Under the pieces are notes generated by a model. It was given only the letters and a program-made list of their open reading frames with translations. It was not told the origin of the DNA and ran no database searches. 64,000 nt of DNA from DASWTL01 sp966250385 (GTDB lineage Bacteria > Bacteroidota > Bacteroidia > Sphingobacteriales > Sphingobacteriaceae). Positions within the stretch are counted from its first letter, which is position 1, and each line of letters begins with the position of its first letter. The stretch covers positions 124,001-188,000 of the forward strand of contig CBINHC010000004.1 of the NCBI GenBank assembly GCA_966250385.1, given 5' to 3'. Shown here piece after piece: positions 53,985 through 61,340 of the stretch. Both the position numbers and the translations under genes were made by a program.

Positions 53985-55388
53985 ATGCAATACGACGTAA
54001 CAGTTATCGGCAGCGGTCCTGGTGGTTATGTAGCCGCCATTCGCTGCGCGCAATTAGGCCTGAAAACAGCCATCATAGAAAAGTACAGCACATTCGGCGG
54101 CACCTGTCTGAATGTGGGATGTATCCCTTCCAAAGCCCTTCTTGATTCATCAGAGCACTATCATAATGCAGCCCATACGTTCAAGACCCATGGTATCGAT
54201 ATTCAGGGTCTGCAGGTTAACCTGGCGCAGATGATCGCCCGTAAGGATACTGTGGTATCCGAAAATACTTCCGGGATCACCTTCCTGATGAAGAAAAACA
54301 AGATCACCACGTACCAGGGGGTCGGATCTTTCCAGGATAAGAATACGATCCGGATCACCCGCGGGGATGGAGCACCGGAAACGATCACTACCCAAAACGT
54401 GATCATCGCAACGGGTTCGAAGCCCACGGCCCTGCCTTTTCTGCCGATCGACAAGAAACGCATCATCACCTCTACGGAGGCCCTGAATCTCACCGAAGTT
54501 CCGAAACACCTGATCGTGATCGGGGGCGGCGTCATCGGGCTGGAGCTGGGTTCCGTTTACGCGCGTCTGGGAGCGAAGGTCACCGTAGTCGAGTACATGG
54601 ACTCCATTATCGCGACCATGGATAAGACCCTCGGCCGGGAACTTCAGAAAAGCCTGAAGAAGCTCGGATTCGAATTCCTGTTCGGTCATAAAGTGACCGG
54701 GGCGACGGTAAAAGGCAAGAAGGTAACCGTTACGGCGGACAACCCGAAAGGCGAACCGGTAACCCTGGAGGGAGACTATTGTATCGTAGCCGTCGGACGG
54801 ACCGCCTATACGGAAGGGCTCGGGCTGGAAAATATCGGCATCAGGCTCGAAGAACGCGGCAGGAAGATCCCGGTGAACGAACACCTGGAAACGCCGGTTA
54901 AGGGCATTTACGCCATCGGTGACGTGATCCGCGGCGCCATGCTGGCCCATAAGGCGGAGGAGGAAGGCGTCTTCGTTGCCGAGACTATTGCAGGCCAAAA
55001 ACCGCATATCAACTATAACCTGATCCCCGGAGTCGTTTATACCTGGCCTGAAGTGGCAAGCGTAGGCTTTACCGAAGAGCAGCTTAAGGAGCAGGGCCGG
55101 AAATACAAGACCGGATCATTCCCGTTCAAGGCAAGCGGACGCGCCAGGGCAAGCATGGACCTGGACGGACTGGTAAAGGTACTGGCGGATGCCCAGACCG
55201 ATGAGATCCTGGGAGTCCACATGATCGGTCCGCGGGCTGCGGACATGATCGCCGAGGCGGTTGTCGCCATGGAGTTCCGGGCTTCGGCGGAGGATATCGG
55301 CCGCATCAGCCATGCGCACCCGACCTACACGGAAGCGATGAAGGAAGCTGCGCTTGCGGCGACCGAAAACCGGCCGATCCATATCTGA
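53985..55388 (+). CDS. lpdA: Dihydrolipoyl dehydrogenase (E3)
   Basis: 467-aa flavoprotein reoxidising the lipoyl arms of the 2-oxo-acid dehydrogenases. FAD motif IGSGPGGYVAAI, redox pair C41 and C46 in GGTCLNVGCIPSK, NAD motif GGGVIGLELGS, and the C-terminal interface His-Glu pair in SHAHPTYTEAMKEA. Full length. Completes SucA-SucB. Confidence 0.98.
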   Translation: MQYDVTVIGSGPGGYVAAIRCAQLGLKTAIIEKYSTFGGTCLNVGCIPSKALLDSSEHYHNAAHTFKTHGIDIQGLQVNLAQMIARKDTVVSENTSGITFLMKKNKITTYQGVGSFQDKNTIRITRGDGAPETITTQNVIIATGSKPTALPFLPIDKKRIITSTEALNLTEVPKHLIVIGGGVIGLELGSVYARLGAKVTVVEYMDSIIATMDKTLGRELQKSLKKLGFEFLFGHKVTGATVKGKKVTVTADNPKGEPVTLEGDYCIVAVGRTAYTEGLGLENIGIRLEERGRKIPVNEHLETPVKGIYAIGDVIRGAMLAHKAEEEGVFVAETIAGQKPHINYNLIPGVVYTWPEVASVGFTEEQLKEQGRKYKTGSFPFKASGRARASMDLDGLVKVLADAQTDEILGVHMIGPRAADMIAEAVVAMEFRASAEDIGRISHAHPTYTEAMKEAALAATENRPIHI

Positions 55389-55412
55389 TCCCGGCAACCG
55401 AAAGATACCCTG

Positions 55413-55442
55413 AAGGCTTTACAATATGTGAAGCCTTTTTTT
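55413..55442 (+). terminator. Terminator of lpdA
   Basis: Stem AAGGCTTTACA...TGTGAAGCCTT (55413-55423 with 55427-55437, one G-T pair), then a T-run ending at 55442. Confidence 0.9.
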
Positions 55443-55566
55443 ATGATACACGGTCAAATGACAACTCCGGCGAAATCACGGCAGGAAGCCCCCTTTCACA
55501 CTTCTACCCAAAAATGAAATCGCCGCAGGGCCATTAAACAATCAGATATTTTTCATGTTAGAAATC
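55443..55566. other. Gene-free stretch
   Basis: About 120 bp between the lpdA terminator and the structured segment. No open frame of note; it may hold the promoter of the RNA described next (TATTTTTC at about 55548 resembles a -7 box with its last base changed). Confidence 0.35.
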
Positions 55567-55748
55567 TACCTTGCCTCCCCGGAGGAAAGGTAAACAGGTT
55601 CTGGACCGGATCTAAAGTGTAGTTGAATAAGAGGTAACGGTAGTAGGGTCCGGAATGCAGCTGTCATTGGGTGTGTGTGGAATGAAATTGCTGCATGAGC
55701 CAGGATACTGTTTTAACATGGAGGTCCCGAAAGGGACCTTCATCTTTT
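55567..55748 (+). ncRNA. Candidate structured RNA upstream of murB
   Basis: Four helices can be drawn by hand. H1: 55567-55592, TACCTT-g-CCTC / GAGG-a-AAGGTA with a CCCG loop. H2: 55599-55607 with 55647-55655 (TTCTGGACC / GGTCCGGAA, one T-G pair) enclosing a 39-nt loop. H3: TGCAGC (55656-55661) with GCTGCA (55690-55695) plus inner CATT/AATG. H4: 55718-55728 with 55733-55743, an 11-bp stem with a GAAA tetraloop and CTTTT tail, a terminator. No protein frame fits. I recognise none of SRP RNA, RNase P, tmRNA, 6S or a known riboswitch. It is either a free small RNA or a leader/attenuator of murB, which starts 135 bp further on. Confidence 0.5.
55718..55748 (+). terminator. GAAA-capped intrinsic terminator
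   Basis: ATGGAGGTCCC-GAAA-GGGACCTTCAT followed by CTTTT. This is the 3' end of the candidate RNA. It lies 135 bp upstream of murB with no gene before it, so it terminates a non-coding transcript. Confidence 0.8.
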
Positions 55749-55882
55749 ACGGCCCTCCCGTCCGGGTCGCCCCTGGCGATTCCGGCACCTGACCGTACGG
55801 CGCTGCGGCAAGAAGAAAACAAGTTAAATAAGGTATCTATAGAAAAAAATTCGAACTTCGGGTTTTTTAAGTCTTTTATTCT

Positions 55883-56899
55883 ATGCCGCAGGTTCACGTA
55901 AACTTTTCCCTGAAACATCTGAATACATTTAAAGTCGATGCCTTCTCCAGATGGTATACCGAGATCAATACCGATCAGGATCTGATCGACCTGTTCTCCG
56001 ACAAGTACTGGTATCAGGTTGACCGGTTTATCCTGGGCGGGGGAAGCAATGTGCTGCTGACCAGGGATTTTGAGGGACTGATGATCAAGATGAACCGGCG
56101 GGGCATCGAACACGAGATCGAAGGCGAGGATATCTATATCACTGCCGGGGGGGGCGAGGTCTGGAACGACCTGGTGACCTACGCGGTGGACCGGAACTTT
56201 GCGGGACTGGAAAATCTGACCCTGATCCCGGGTTCCGTCGGCGCCTCGCCGATCCAGAACATCGGTGCATACGGCGTTGAGCTGAAGGACGTCTTTTATA
56301 AATGCGAGGCTTTTGAGGTCCGGACCGGTACCTTCAGGGAGTTTACCAGGGAAGAATGCGAGTTCGGCTATCGGAACAGTGTATTCAAGTCCAAACTAAA
56401 GGGCCAGTATATCATTACCCGCGTTACGTTTAAGCTTTCTGCCAAACCCAATCTGAATACCACCTACGGGGCGATCGAACAGGAACTCGGCCGGCGGGGT
56501 ATCGAGTCTCCGAGCATCAAGGACATATCGGAGGTCGTTGCCCATATCCGGGTTTCCAAACTTCCGGATCCGTCGACCATCGGCAATGCAGGCAGCTTCT
56601 TTAAGAATCCGGTGATCACCGTTCCGGAGTTCAGACAGTTACAGTCTACTTTTCCGGACATTGTACATTATTTGCTACCGAATGATACCGTTAAGCTGGC
56701 TGCCGGCTGGCTTATCGAGCAATGCGGCTGGAAAGGCAAGGTGGCAGGGCAGACCGGTACCTGGAAAAACCAGGCCTTAGTGCTTGTAAATCACGGAAAT
56801 GCGACCGGAAAGGAAGTTTTTGAGTTTTCCGAAGAAATCGTAAAAAGCGTCCATTCCCGGTTCAATGTAATATTGGAAAGAGAAGTAAACATTATCTGA
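55883..56899 (+). CDS. murB: UDP-N-acetylenolpyruvoylglucosamine reductase
   Basis: 338-aa type I MurB, an FAD enzyme that reduces UDP-GlcNAc-enolpyruvate to UDP-MurNAc in peptidoglycan synthesis. N-terminal NTFKVDAFS, FAD contacts ILGGGSNVLLT and LENLTLIPGSVGASPIQNIGAYG, catalytic YRNSVFK Arg, the proton-donor Ser in NAGSFFKNP, and the C-terminal Glu region AAGWLIEQCGWKG. Normal length. Not in an operon; the upstream region holds the structured RNA. Confidence 0.97.
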   Translation: MPQVHVNFSLKHLNTFKVDAFSRWYTEINTDQDLIDLFSDKYWYQVDRFILGGGSNVLLTRDFEGLMIKMNRRGIEHEIEGEDIYITAGGGEVWNDLVTYAVDRNFAGLENLTLIPGSVGASPIQNIGAYGVELKDVFYKCEAFEVRTGTFREFTREECEFGYRNSVFKSKLKGQYIITRVTFKLSAKPNLNTTYGAIEQELGRRGIESPSIKDISEVVAHIRVSKLPDPSTIGNAGSFFKNPVITVPEFRQLQSTFPDIVHYLLPNDTVKLAAGWLIEQCGWKGKVAGQTGTWKNQALVLVNHGNATGKEVFEFSEEIVKSVHSRFNVILEREVNII

Positions 56900-57072
56900 G
56901 AAAGTCTGTAGAGCAATTTTTTAATATTGATATCTCCTTAAAATCAGGCAGTTATGAAACGATAGAATTCATGGGGTCAAAATAGGCATACCATTTGCCA
57001 AGGTTAGAGAACATTAACAATGTATTAACGGCTTAGCCACATAAAATATTTGTTATTTCTAACCTAAACACA

Positions 57073-57612
57073 ATGACAAAAGTTGAATTCAACACGATGG
57101 TGATGCGTCAGGCCAGTTCGCTCAAGATGTACGCACTCCACTTCACCCACGACGCTGATGATGCCAATGATCTGGTGCAGGACACGATGGTTAAGGCTAT
57201 TACCTACTACAATAAGTTCAAGGAAGGCACAAACCTGAAAGGATGGTTATACACCATCATGAAAAATACCTTCATCAACAACTACCGTCGTTTCGTGAAG
57301 ATCAGTTCGTTCGTGACGAAGTCCGATGATATTTCTTCTGCGAATCTCGTGTTCAGTTCAACAAAAAACCAGGGTGAGTCCAAATTTATCATGGACGACA
57401 TCAAACAGGCACTGAGCAAGCTACCTGAAGAATATTATGTGCCTTTCACCATGTATTTCGAAGGCCATAAATACCACGAGATCGCTGATTATCTGGGAAT
57501 TCCGATCGGAACCGTCAAGACCCGAATCCATGTGGCACGGAAACTGCTTAAGAAAAGTCTGAAACCGTATGATAACGGCGTGAAGAAGCCGGTGTACGCC
57601 GAACTTGATTAA
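57073..57612 (+). CDS. ECF-type RNA polymerase sigma factor
   Basis: 179 aa. Region 2 at about 10-75 (ALHFTHDADDANDLVQDTMVKAITYYNKF...WLYTIMKNTFINNYRR) and region 4 at about 112-165 (ALSKLPEEYYVPFTMYFEGHKYHEIADYLGIPIGTVKTRIHVARKLLKK). No anti-sigma gene follows, so control is not by a linked anti-sigma. It resembles the housekeeping-like orphan ECF factors of Bacteroidota. Its terminator region is duplicated 165 bp downstream. Confidence 0.94.
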   Translation: MTKVEFNTMVMRQASSLKMYALHFTHDADDANDLVQDTMVKAITYYNKFKEGTNLKGWLYTIMKNTFINNYRRFVKISSFVTKSDDISSANLVFSSTKNQGESKFIMDDIKQALSKLPEEYYVPFTMYFEGHKYHEIADYLGIPIGTVKTRIHVARKLLKKSLKPYDNGVKKPVYAELD

Positions 57613-57614
57613 TG

Positions 57615-57674
57615 TTGCCCCTTTTCTAAACTCATCATAACAAAAAGAGCGTTAGGCGCCCGCCAAACGCTCTT
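57615..57674 (+). repeat. Direct repeat, copy 1 (3' UTR of the ECF gene)
   Basis: 60 nt starting 3 bp after the ECF stop, beginning TTGCCCCTTTTC and ending with the terminator stem. Near-identical to 57780-57838 (one base shorter there). Differences in the stem are compensated (GCGTT/AACGC against GCGTC/GACGC), so the hairpin has been kept by selection. Confidence 0.9.
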
Positions 57675-57682
57675 TATTTTTT
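57644..57682 (+). terminator. Terminator of the ECF sigma gene
   Basis: AAAGAGCGTT (57644-57653) with AACGCTCTTT (57666-57675), further pairs inside, and a T-rich tail. Confidence 0.92.
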
Positions 57683-57723
57683 TAAATCCGGTCCCGAAAA
57701 GTATTTTTTGAACCCGGAGATGT

Positions 57724-57740
57724 TTGGCACGGTAAGTGCA
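57724..57740 (+). promoter_or_regulatory. Sigma-54-type promoter (-24/-12)
   Basis: TTGGCACGGTAAGTGCA matches the consensus YTGGCACGRNNNTTGCW at all fixed positions but one (G for the first T of the -12 box), with the GG and GC at the proper spacing. It lies between the two copies of the 3' UTR repeat. Transcription would start near 57751 and meet the terminator ending at 57846. Confidence 0.5.
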
Positions 57741-57779
57741 TATAGTATGATAACAACGGCGTTAAACGTCAGAAATAAA

Positions 57780-57838
57780 TTGCCCCTTTTCTAAACTCAT
57801 CATAACAAAAGAGCGTCAGGTGCCCGCCAGACGCTCTT
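57780..57838 (+). repeat. Direct repeat, copy 2
   Basis: 59 nt, near-identical to 57615-57674. See that entry for the compensated stem changes. Confidence 0.9.
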
Positions 57839-57846
57839 CTTTTTTT
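57808..57846 (+). terminator. Second copy of the ECF-type terminator
   Basis: AAGAGCGTC with GACGCTCTT, same loop as copy 1, and a T-run to 57846. No coding gene lies between it and the first terminator. Confidence 0.9.
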
Positions 57847-58051
57847 ATGCGCACTTCAGAACTTCCCTTTCGACGCCGGTTCCCCCCGGTTGCCCTGTTT
57901 ATAGCCCGCTCCCGCTTTCCGGCCCGTTGTCCGGATTAGCATACAGTCTCCTTAGTACACCGTGACCAGAAATCTGAGCATCTCCCGATAGCCTGCTCCA
58001 AACGGGGTACCGGCAGAAATCAGGAGGAATTCCTTTTCTTTGCGGGATACT

Positions 58052-58288
58052 ATGCAGGATCTACCGGTATACACACGCAGTCAGCTCGCCCTCCGGAACG
58101 GCCAGGACAGGCCCGAGGTCTGGATCGCCTATAAAGGAAAAATATATGATGTCAGCCGGAGCAGGTTATGGTACAACGGGAAGCACTATGAACACTGGGC
58201 GGGACAGGACCTGACGGCAGAACTGAAGGATGCGCCGCATACGGAACAGGTTTTCGAACGTTATGACGTGATCGGCCTGTTGAAATAA
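58052..58288 (+). CDS. Cytochrome b5-like heme-binding mini-protein
   Basis: 78 aa from ATG 58052 (the open frame starts four codons earlier at a TTG). Cytochrome b5-like domain: LPVYTRSQLALRNG, WIAYKGKIYDVSRS, candidate heme His in KHYEHWAGQDLT, second His in DAPHTEQVFERYDVIGLL. The eukaryotic HPGG motif is replaced by the EHWAGQDLT form of the short prokaryotic branch. Soluble and alone, with a strong hairpin after it. Confidence 0.85.
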   Translation: MQDLPVYTRSQLALRNGQDRPEVWIAYKGKIYDVSRSRLWYNGKHYEHWAGQDLTAELKDAPHTEQVFERYDVIGLLK

Positions 58289-58316
58289 GTTTCCGGTACG
58301 GCAGTACCGGAAACTT
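58287..58316. terminator. Bidirectional hairpin
   Basis: A 13-bp perfect stem AAGTTTCCGGTAC-GGCA-GTACCGGAAACTT between the converging b5-like and PfkB genes. Confidence 0.8.
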
Positions 58317-58328
58317 TAGGGTTGGTTG

Positions 58329-59249
58329 TTATTGTTCGATGGTGAAGCTGCTCAGGCTGACGAACTCCATGATCCGTTCCTGAACATCGGCCTCCGTCAG
58401 GTTTCTGATCTTCTCCGTGCCGAATTTCTCAACGCAGAAGGAAGCAAGGGCCGATCCGTATATGATGGCATTCTTCATATTATGGAAGTTGATCGTCCCT
58501 ACCTTTGCAAGGTACCCGATAAATCCGCCTGCGAACGTATCTCCTGCGCCGGTCGGATCGAAGACCTCGGCCAGCGGCAGTGCCGGCGCCGAAAAGATCT
58601 GATCCTCGTGGAAGAGCAGGGCGCCGTGCTCGCCTTTTTTGATGATCAGGTATTTAGGGCCCATCTGCAGGATCTTGTTCGCGGCCTTTACCAGCGAATA
58701 TTCTCCTGAGAGCTGGCGGGCTTCGGCATCGTTGATGGTAAGTACATCGACCTGTTTAAGGACTTCCAGCAGATCGTTCAGCGCGACATCCATCCAGAAA
58801 TTCATGGTGTCGAGAACAATCAGCTTCGGCCGGTTCTTTAACCGGTTAATGGTGGTGAGCTGGATCTGCGGAGTCAGATTGCCCAGCAGGAGGTACTGGC
58901 AGTCCTGGTACGAATCCGGGATGATCGGATCAAAATCTGCAAGTACATTCAGCTCGGTGACCAGGGTATCCCGGCTGTTCATATCATTATGGTATTTCCC
59001 GGCCCAGAAAAAGGATTTTTCGCCGGCCTTGATCTGGAGTCCCTCTACATTGATACCGTGCTTTTTAAAATCTTCAATATCCTCCTGGTGGAAGTCATCA
59101 CCGACCACACCGACAATCTTTACCTGGTTATAGAAATAACTGGCTGCCAGGCTCGCATAGGTTGCGGCGCCGCCCACGATCTTGTCAGTTTTCCCGAATG
59201 GAGTCTCTATGGCGTCAAATGCCACCGTTCCGATCACTACTAAGCTCAT
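58329..59249 (-). CDS. PfkB-family sugar/nucleoside kinase
   Basis: 306 aa. N-terminal GTVAFDAIETPFGKTDKIVGGAATYA (substrate-binding glycines), central Rossmann sheet, and the PfkB signature 2 DPTGAGDTFAGGFIGYLA with the catalytic Asp (about 247). The family covers ribokinase, adenosine kinase and others; the residues that would fix the substrate are not decisive. Monocistronic; its promoter region is shared with tRNA-Asn. Confidence 0.92.
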   Translation of the reverse strand: MSLVVIGTVAFDAIETPFGKTDKIVGGAATYASLAASYFYNQVKIVGVVGDDFHQEDIEDFKKHGINVEGLQIKAGEKSFFWAGKYHNDMNSRDTLVTELNVLADFDPIIPDSYQDCQYLLLGNLTPQIQLTTINRLKNRPKLIVLDTMNFWMDVALNDLLEVLKQVDVLTINDAEARQLSGEYSLVKAANKILQMGPKYLIIKKGEHGALLFHEDQIFSAPALPLAEVFDPTGAGDTFAGGFIGYLAKVGTINFHNMKNAIIYGSALASFCVEKFGTEKIRNLTEADVQERIMEFVSLSSFTIEQ

Positions 59250-59278
59250 AAAAAAGATTTAAAAAAATGCAGTGCAAA

Positions 59279-59311
59279 TATTGCATTAATAATTTTAAAT
59301 CCCGAATATTG
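59279..59311 (+). promoter_or_regulatory. Promoter of the tRNA-Asn pair
   Basis: TATTG (59279-59283), 20-nt spacer, GAATATTG (59304-59311) followed by CAGTCC. Two mismatches in the -7 box, yet the same downstream context as the other tRNA promoters. Confidence 0.6.
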
Positions 59312-59336
59312 CAGTCCCAAAACAAGGGGCACACAC

Positions 59337-59410
59337 TCCTGAGTAGCTCAGCAGGTTAGAGCATCTGACTGTTAATCAGAGGGTCGCTGGTTCGAGCCCA
59401 GCCTCAGGAG
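59337..59410 (+). tRNA. tRNA-Asn (GTT), copy 1
   Basis: Acceptor TCCTGAG with CTCAGGA, discriminator G, anticodon stem CTGA/TCAG with loop CTGTTAA, 74 nt. CCA not encoded. Confidence 0.97.
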
Positions 59411-59430
59411 CAAATACATTGACCAGGAAT

Positions 59431-59504
59431 TCCTGAATAGCTCAGCTGGTTAGAGCATCTGACTGTTAATCAGAGGGTCGCTGGTTCGAGCCCAGCTTCA
59501 GGAG
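59431..59504 (+). tRNA. tRNA-Asn (GTT), copy 2
   Basis: As copy 1 but acceptor TCCTGAA with TTCAGGA, a compensated G-C to A-T change at pair 7:66. One D-loop base also differs (GCTGG for GCAGG). Co-transcribed with copy 1. Confidence 0.97.
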
Positions 59505-59511
59505 CAACACC

Positions 59512-59538
59512 AACCCCGCACGCCCGCGGGGTTTTTTT
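59512..59538 (+). terminator. Terminator of the tRNA-Asn pair
   Basis: AACCCCGC with GCGGGGTT, six-base loop, seven-base T-run. Confidence 0.93.
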
Positions 59539-59616
59539 ATTTTGGCGATTTTTGCAGAATATCCCGTTTCTTCACAATTTTATCGGACCAGCCGTTTCTT
59601 CAATAACAGCATCACC

Positions 59617-60138
59617 ATGAAAAATTCAACCCTGTTCCTGTTCGTCCTGAGTATCCTCTGTTGCTGCTCAGCTGCTGCTTTTTCACAGGATTCAGCCGGT
59701 GACTCCGTCGCCCGGGAAAGATCGGCCATCAGGTCCATGCCGGACCAGGAGTACCTCGACTATAAGTACGGCCGGGAAATGGGTATGGCCGCGGTCGCCG
59801 AATTGAATAATTACCCGGCCCCCGAATTGGTACAGAAGCTGGAGAAGCAGCTGAAGTTAACTGATGTCCAGAGGGCGGAACTGGCAAAGATCATCGCTGC
59901 CCGGGAGTTCAAGGCCCGGGAAATGGGCGGGTTTATCCTGACCCAGGAGTCGCGGCTGAACGCGCTGTTCGAGGCCGGAAAAGCGACCGACGGGTCGGTC
60001 ATCTATTATACGAACAAGATCGGTTTATACCTGGGGGAGCTGAGGAATGCGCATTTGCAGGCGCATCTTAAGACCAGGAACCTCCTTACCCGTGAGCAGG
60101 TCCGGATGTATTACCAGATCAAAGCGGCAACAAAATAG
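59617..60138 (+). CDS. Spy/CpxP-like periplasmic protein
   Basis: 173 aa from ATG 59617, which begins a signal peptide (MKNSTLFLFVLSILCCCSAAAFSQ); the frame is open from 59542. Mostly helical, with the LTDVQRAELAKII and LLTREQVRMYYQIK segments that recall the LTxxQ repeats of Spy/CpxP. Probably binds misfolded proteins or metal in the periplasm, by inference. Precedes accA by 47 bp but is unrelated in role. Confidence 0.78.
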   Translation: MKNSTLFLFVLSILCCCSAAAFSQDSAGDSVARERSAIRSMPDQEYLDYKYGREMGMAAVAELNNYPAPELVQKLEKQLKLTDVQRAELAKIIAAREFKAREMGGFILTQESRLNALFEAGKATDGSVIYYTNKIGLYLGELRNAHLQAHLKTRNLLTREQVRMYYQIKAATK

Positions 60139-60185
60139 ATCTCATTCCATGGGAATTGTTTAATTTAGCCGTCCAAATCTTTCCG

Positions 60186-61139
60186 ATGAATACTTCATTT
60201 GATTTTGAAAAGCCTATAGCTGATTTACAGCAACAGATTGAGAAGGTGAAACAGGTTGCCGAAAAAACGAAAGTGGATATGTCGGCAACGCTTGCAGAGC
60301 TGGAGATCAAGCTCGAGGAAACCAGGCATAACATATACTCCAACCTGACCGGTTGGCAAAAGGTTCAGATATCCCGTCATCCGGAACGCCCCTATACCAT
60401 GCAATATATCGAAATGATCACCGATGACTTCATCGAGATGCATGGCGACCGCACGGTAAAGGATGATAAAGCGATCGTCGGAGGGTTTGCCACGCTGAAT
60501 GGCGAGACCGTCATGATCATCGGGCATCAGAAAGGTGTCAATACCAAGATGAGGCAGTACCGTAATTTCGGTATGGCCAACCCCGAGGGTTACCGGAAGG
60601 CCCTGCGCCTGATGAAGCTGGCTGAAAAGTTCAACAAACCCGTCATTACCCTGATCGATACCCCGGGTGCGTTTCCAGGACTTGAGGCGGAAGAAAGGGG
60701 CCAGGGAGAAGCTATCGCCAGGAATCTGCTGGAGATGTCCGTTCTGAAGGTGCCCGTGATCTGCGTGATCATCGGGGAAGGGGCGTCGGGCGGTGCCCTT
60801 GGTATCGGTATCGGCGACCGGGTGTGGATGCTGGAGCATTCCTGGTATTCGGTCATCTCGCCGGAGAACTGTTCTGCGATCCTTTGGAGAACCTGGGACT
60901 TCAAAGAGCGTGCGGCCGAAGCGTTAAAACTGACTGCGGACAATATGCTTGAGAATAAGCTGATCGACGGAATTATTCCTGAACCGATGGGCGGCGCCCA
61001 CCAGGATCCGGCTACGATGGCGGCTACCCTCAAGGAACACCTGATAAAAGGTCTGTCCGAACTGAAATCAAAAGACATTGATCAGCTGGTGAACGAGAGG
61101 ATCGAAAAGTTTACTTCCATGGGCATGGTCCAGGAGTAA
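60186..61139 (+). CDS. accA: Acetyl-CoA carboxylase carboxyltransferase subunit alpha
   Basis: 317 aa from ATG 60186 (open frame from 60156). Crotonase-fold subunit that with AccD moves carboxyl from biotin to acetyl-CoA. Signature segments: EMHGDRTVKDDKAIVGGFA, LIDTPGAFPGLEAEERGQGEAI, IGEGASGGALGIGIGDRVWMLEHSWYSVISPENCSAILW. No accD nearby. A terminator follows. Confidence 0.97.
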   Translation: MNTSFDFEKPIADLQQQIEKVKQVAEKTKVDMSATLAELEIKLEETRHNIYSNLTGWQKVQISRHPERPYTMQYIEMITDDFIEMHGDRTVKDDKAIVGGFATLNGETVMIIGHQKGVNTKMRQYRNFGMANPEGYRKALRLMKLAEKFNKPVITLIDTPGAFPGLEAEERGQGEAIARNLLEMSVLKVPVICVIIGEGASGGALGIGIGDRVWMLEHSWYSVISPENCSAILWRTWDFKERAAEALKLTADNMLENKLIDGIIPEPMGGAHQDPATMAATLKEHLIKGLSELKSKDIDQLVNERIEKFTSMGMVQE

Positions 61140-61166
61140 GGATCAGCTATACGATCAACAATACAT

Positions 61167-61197
61167 GAGCTCCGCATCAAGCCGGGGCTCTTTTTTT
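61167..61197 (+). terminator. Terminator of accA
   Basis: GAGCTCCG (61167-61174) with CGGGGCTC (61183-61190), one G-T pair, then seven T. Confidence 0.92.
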
Positions 61198-61275
61198 GTC
61201 CTTAAGGGTGCTCTTCCCCAGGATACGGCCCGGATCAGCCGCCAGGTTTGGGGCATCCTGCCGGGGGCGGCCTTC

Positions 61276-61317
61276 ACAAAAAAAGCCCCCTGGCAGGTCT
61301 GACCTGCCGGGGGGCTT
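61276..61317 (-). terminator. Terminator of the DUF2723 gene
   Basis: A 16-bp stem (61283-61298 with 61302-61317, one G-T pair) with a 3-nt loop. On the minus strand it is followed by a T-run (the A-run at 61278-61284 on plus). Confidence 0.9.
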
Positions 61318-61340
61318 GCGCGCTTCTGCGCGGAGTCGTT

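Larger units (their letters stand above)
57751..57846 (+). ncRNA. Candidate small RNA, about 95 nt
   Basis: Defined by the sigma-54-like promoter (57724-57740) and the terminator at 57808-57846. It has no start codon with a usable frame. Its last 60 nt are a second copy of the ECF gene 3' UTR, with the unpaired CCCCTTTTCTAAACTC conserved between copies, as a seed region of a small regulatory RNA might be. Unproven. Confidence 0.4.

Noticed and set aside
55567..55748. Reading the murB-upstream RNA as SRP RNA, 6S RNA or RNase P
   Set aside because: The GGTCCGGAA and GAGGAAAG strings recall SRP and RNase P motifs, but the GGAAGGAAGCAGC loop, P4 partner strings and end-to-end pairing are missing.
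55664..56113. 149-aa minus-strand frame near murB
   Set aside because: Mostly antisense to murB and the structured RNA; no recognisable content.
59337..59504. Tandem near-identical units resembling a short repeat array
   Set aside because: They fold as two tRNA-Asn genes; not CRISPR.
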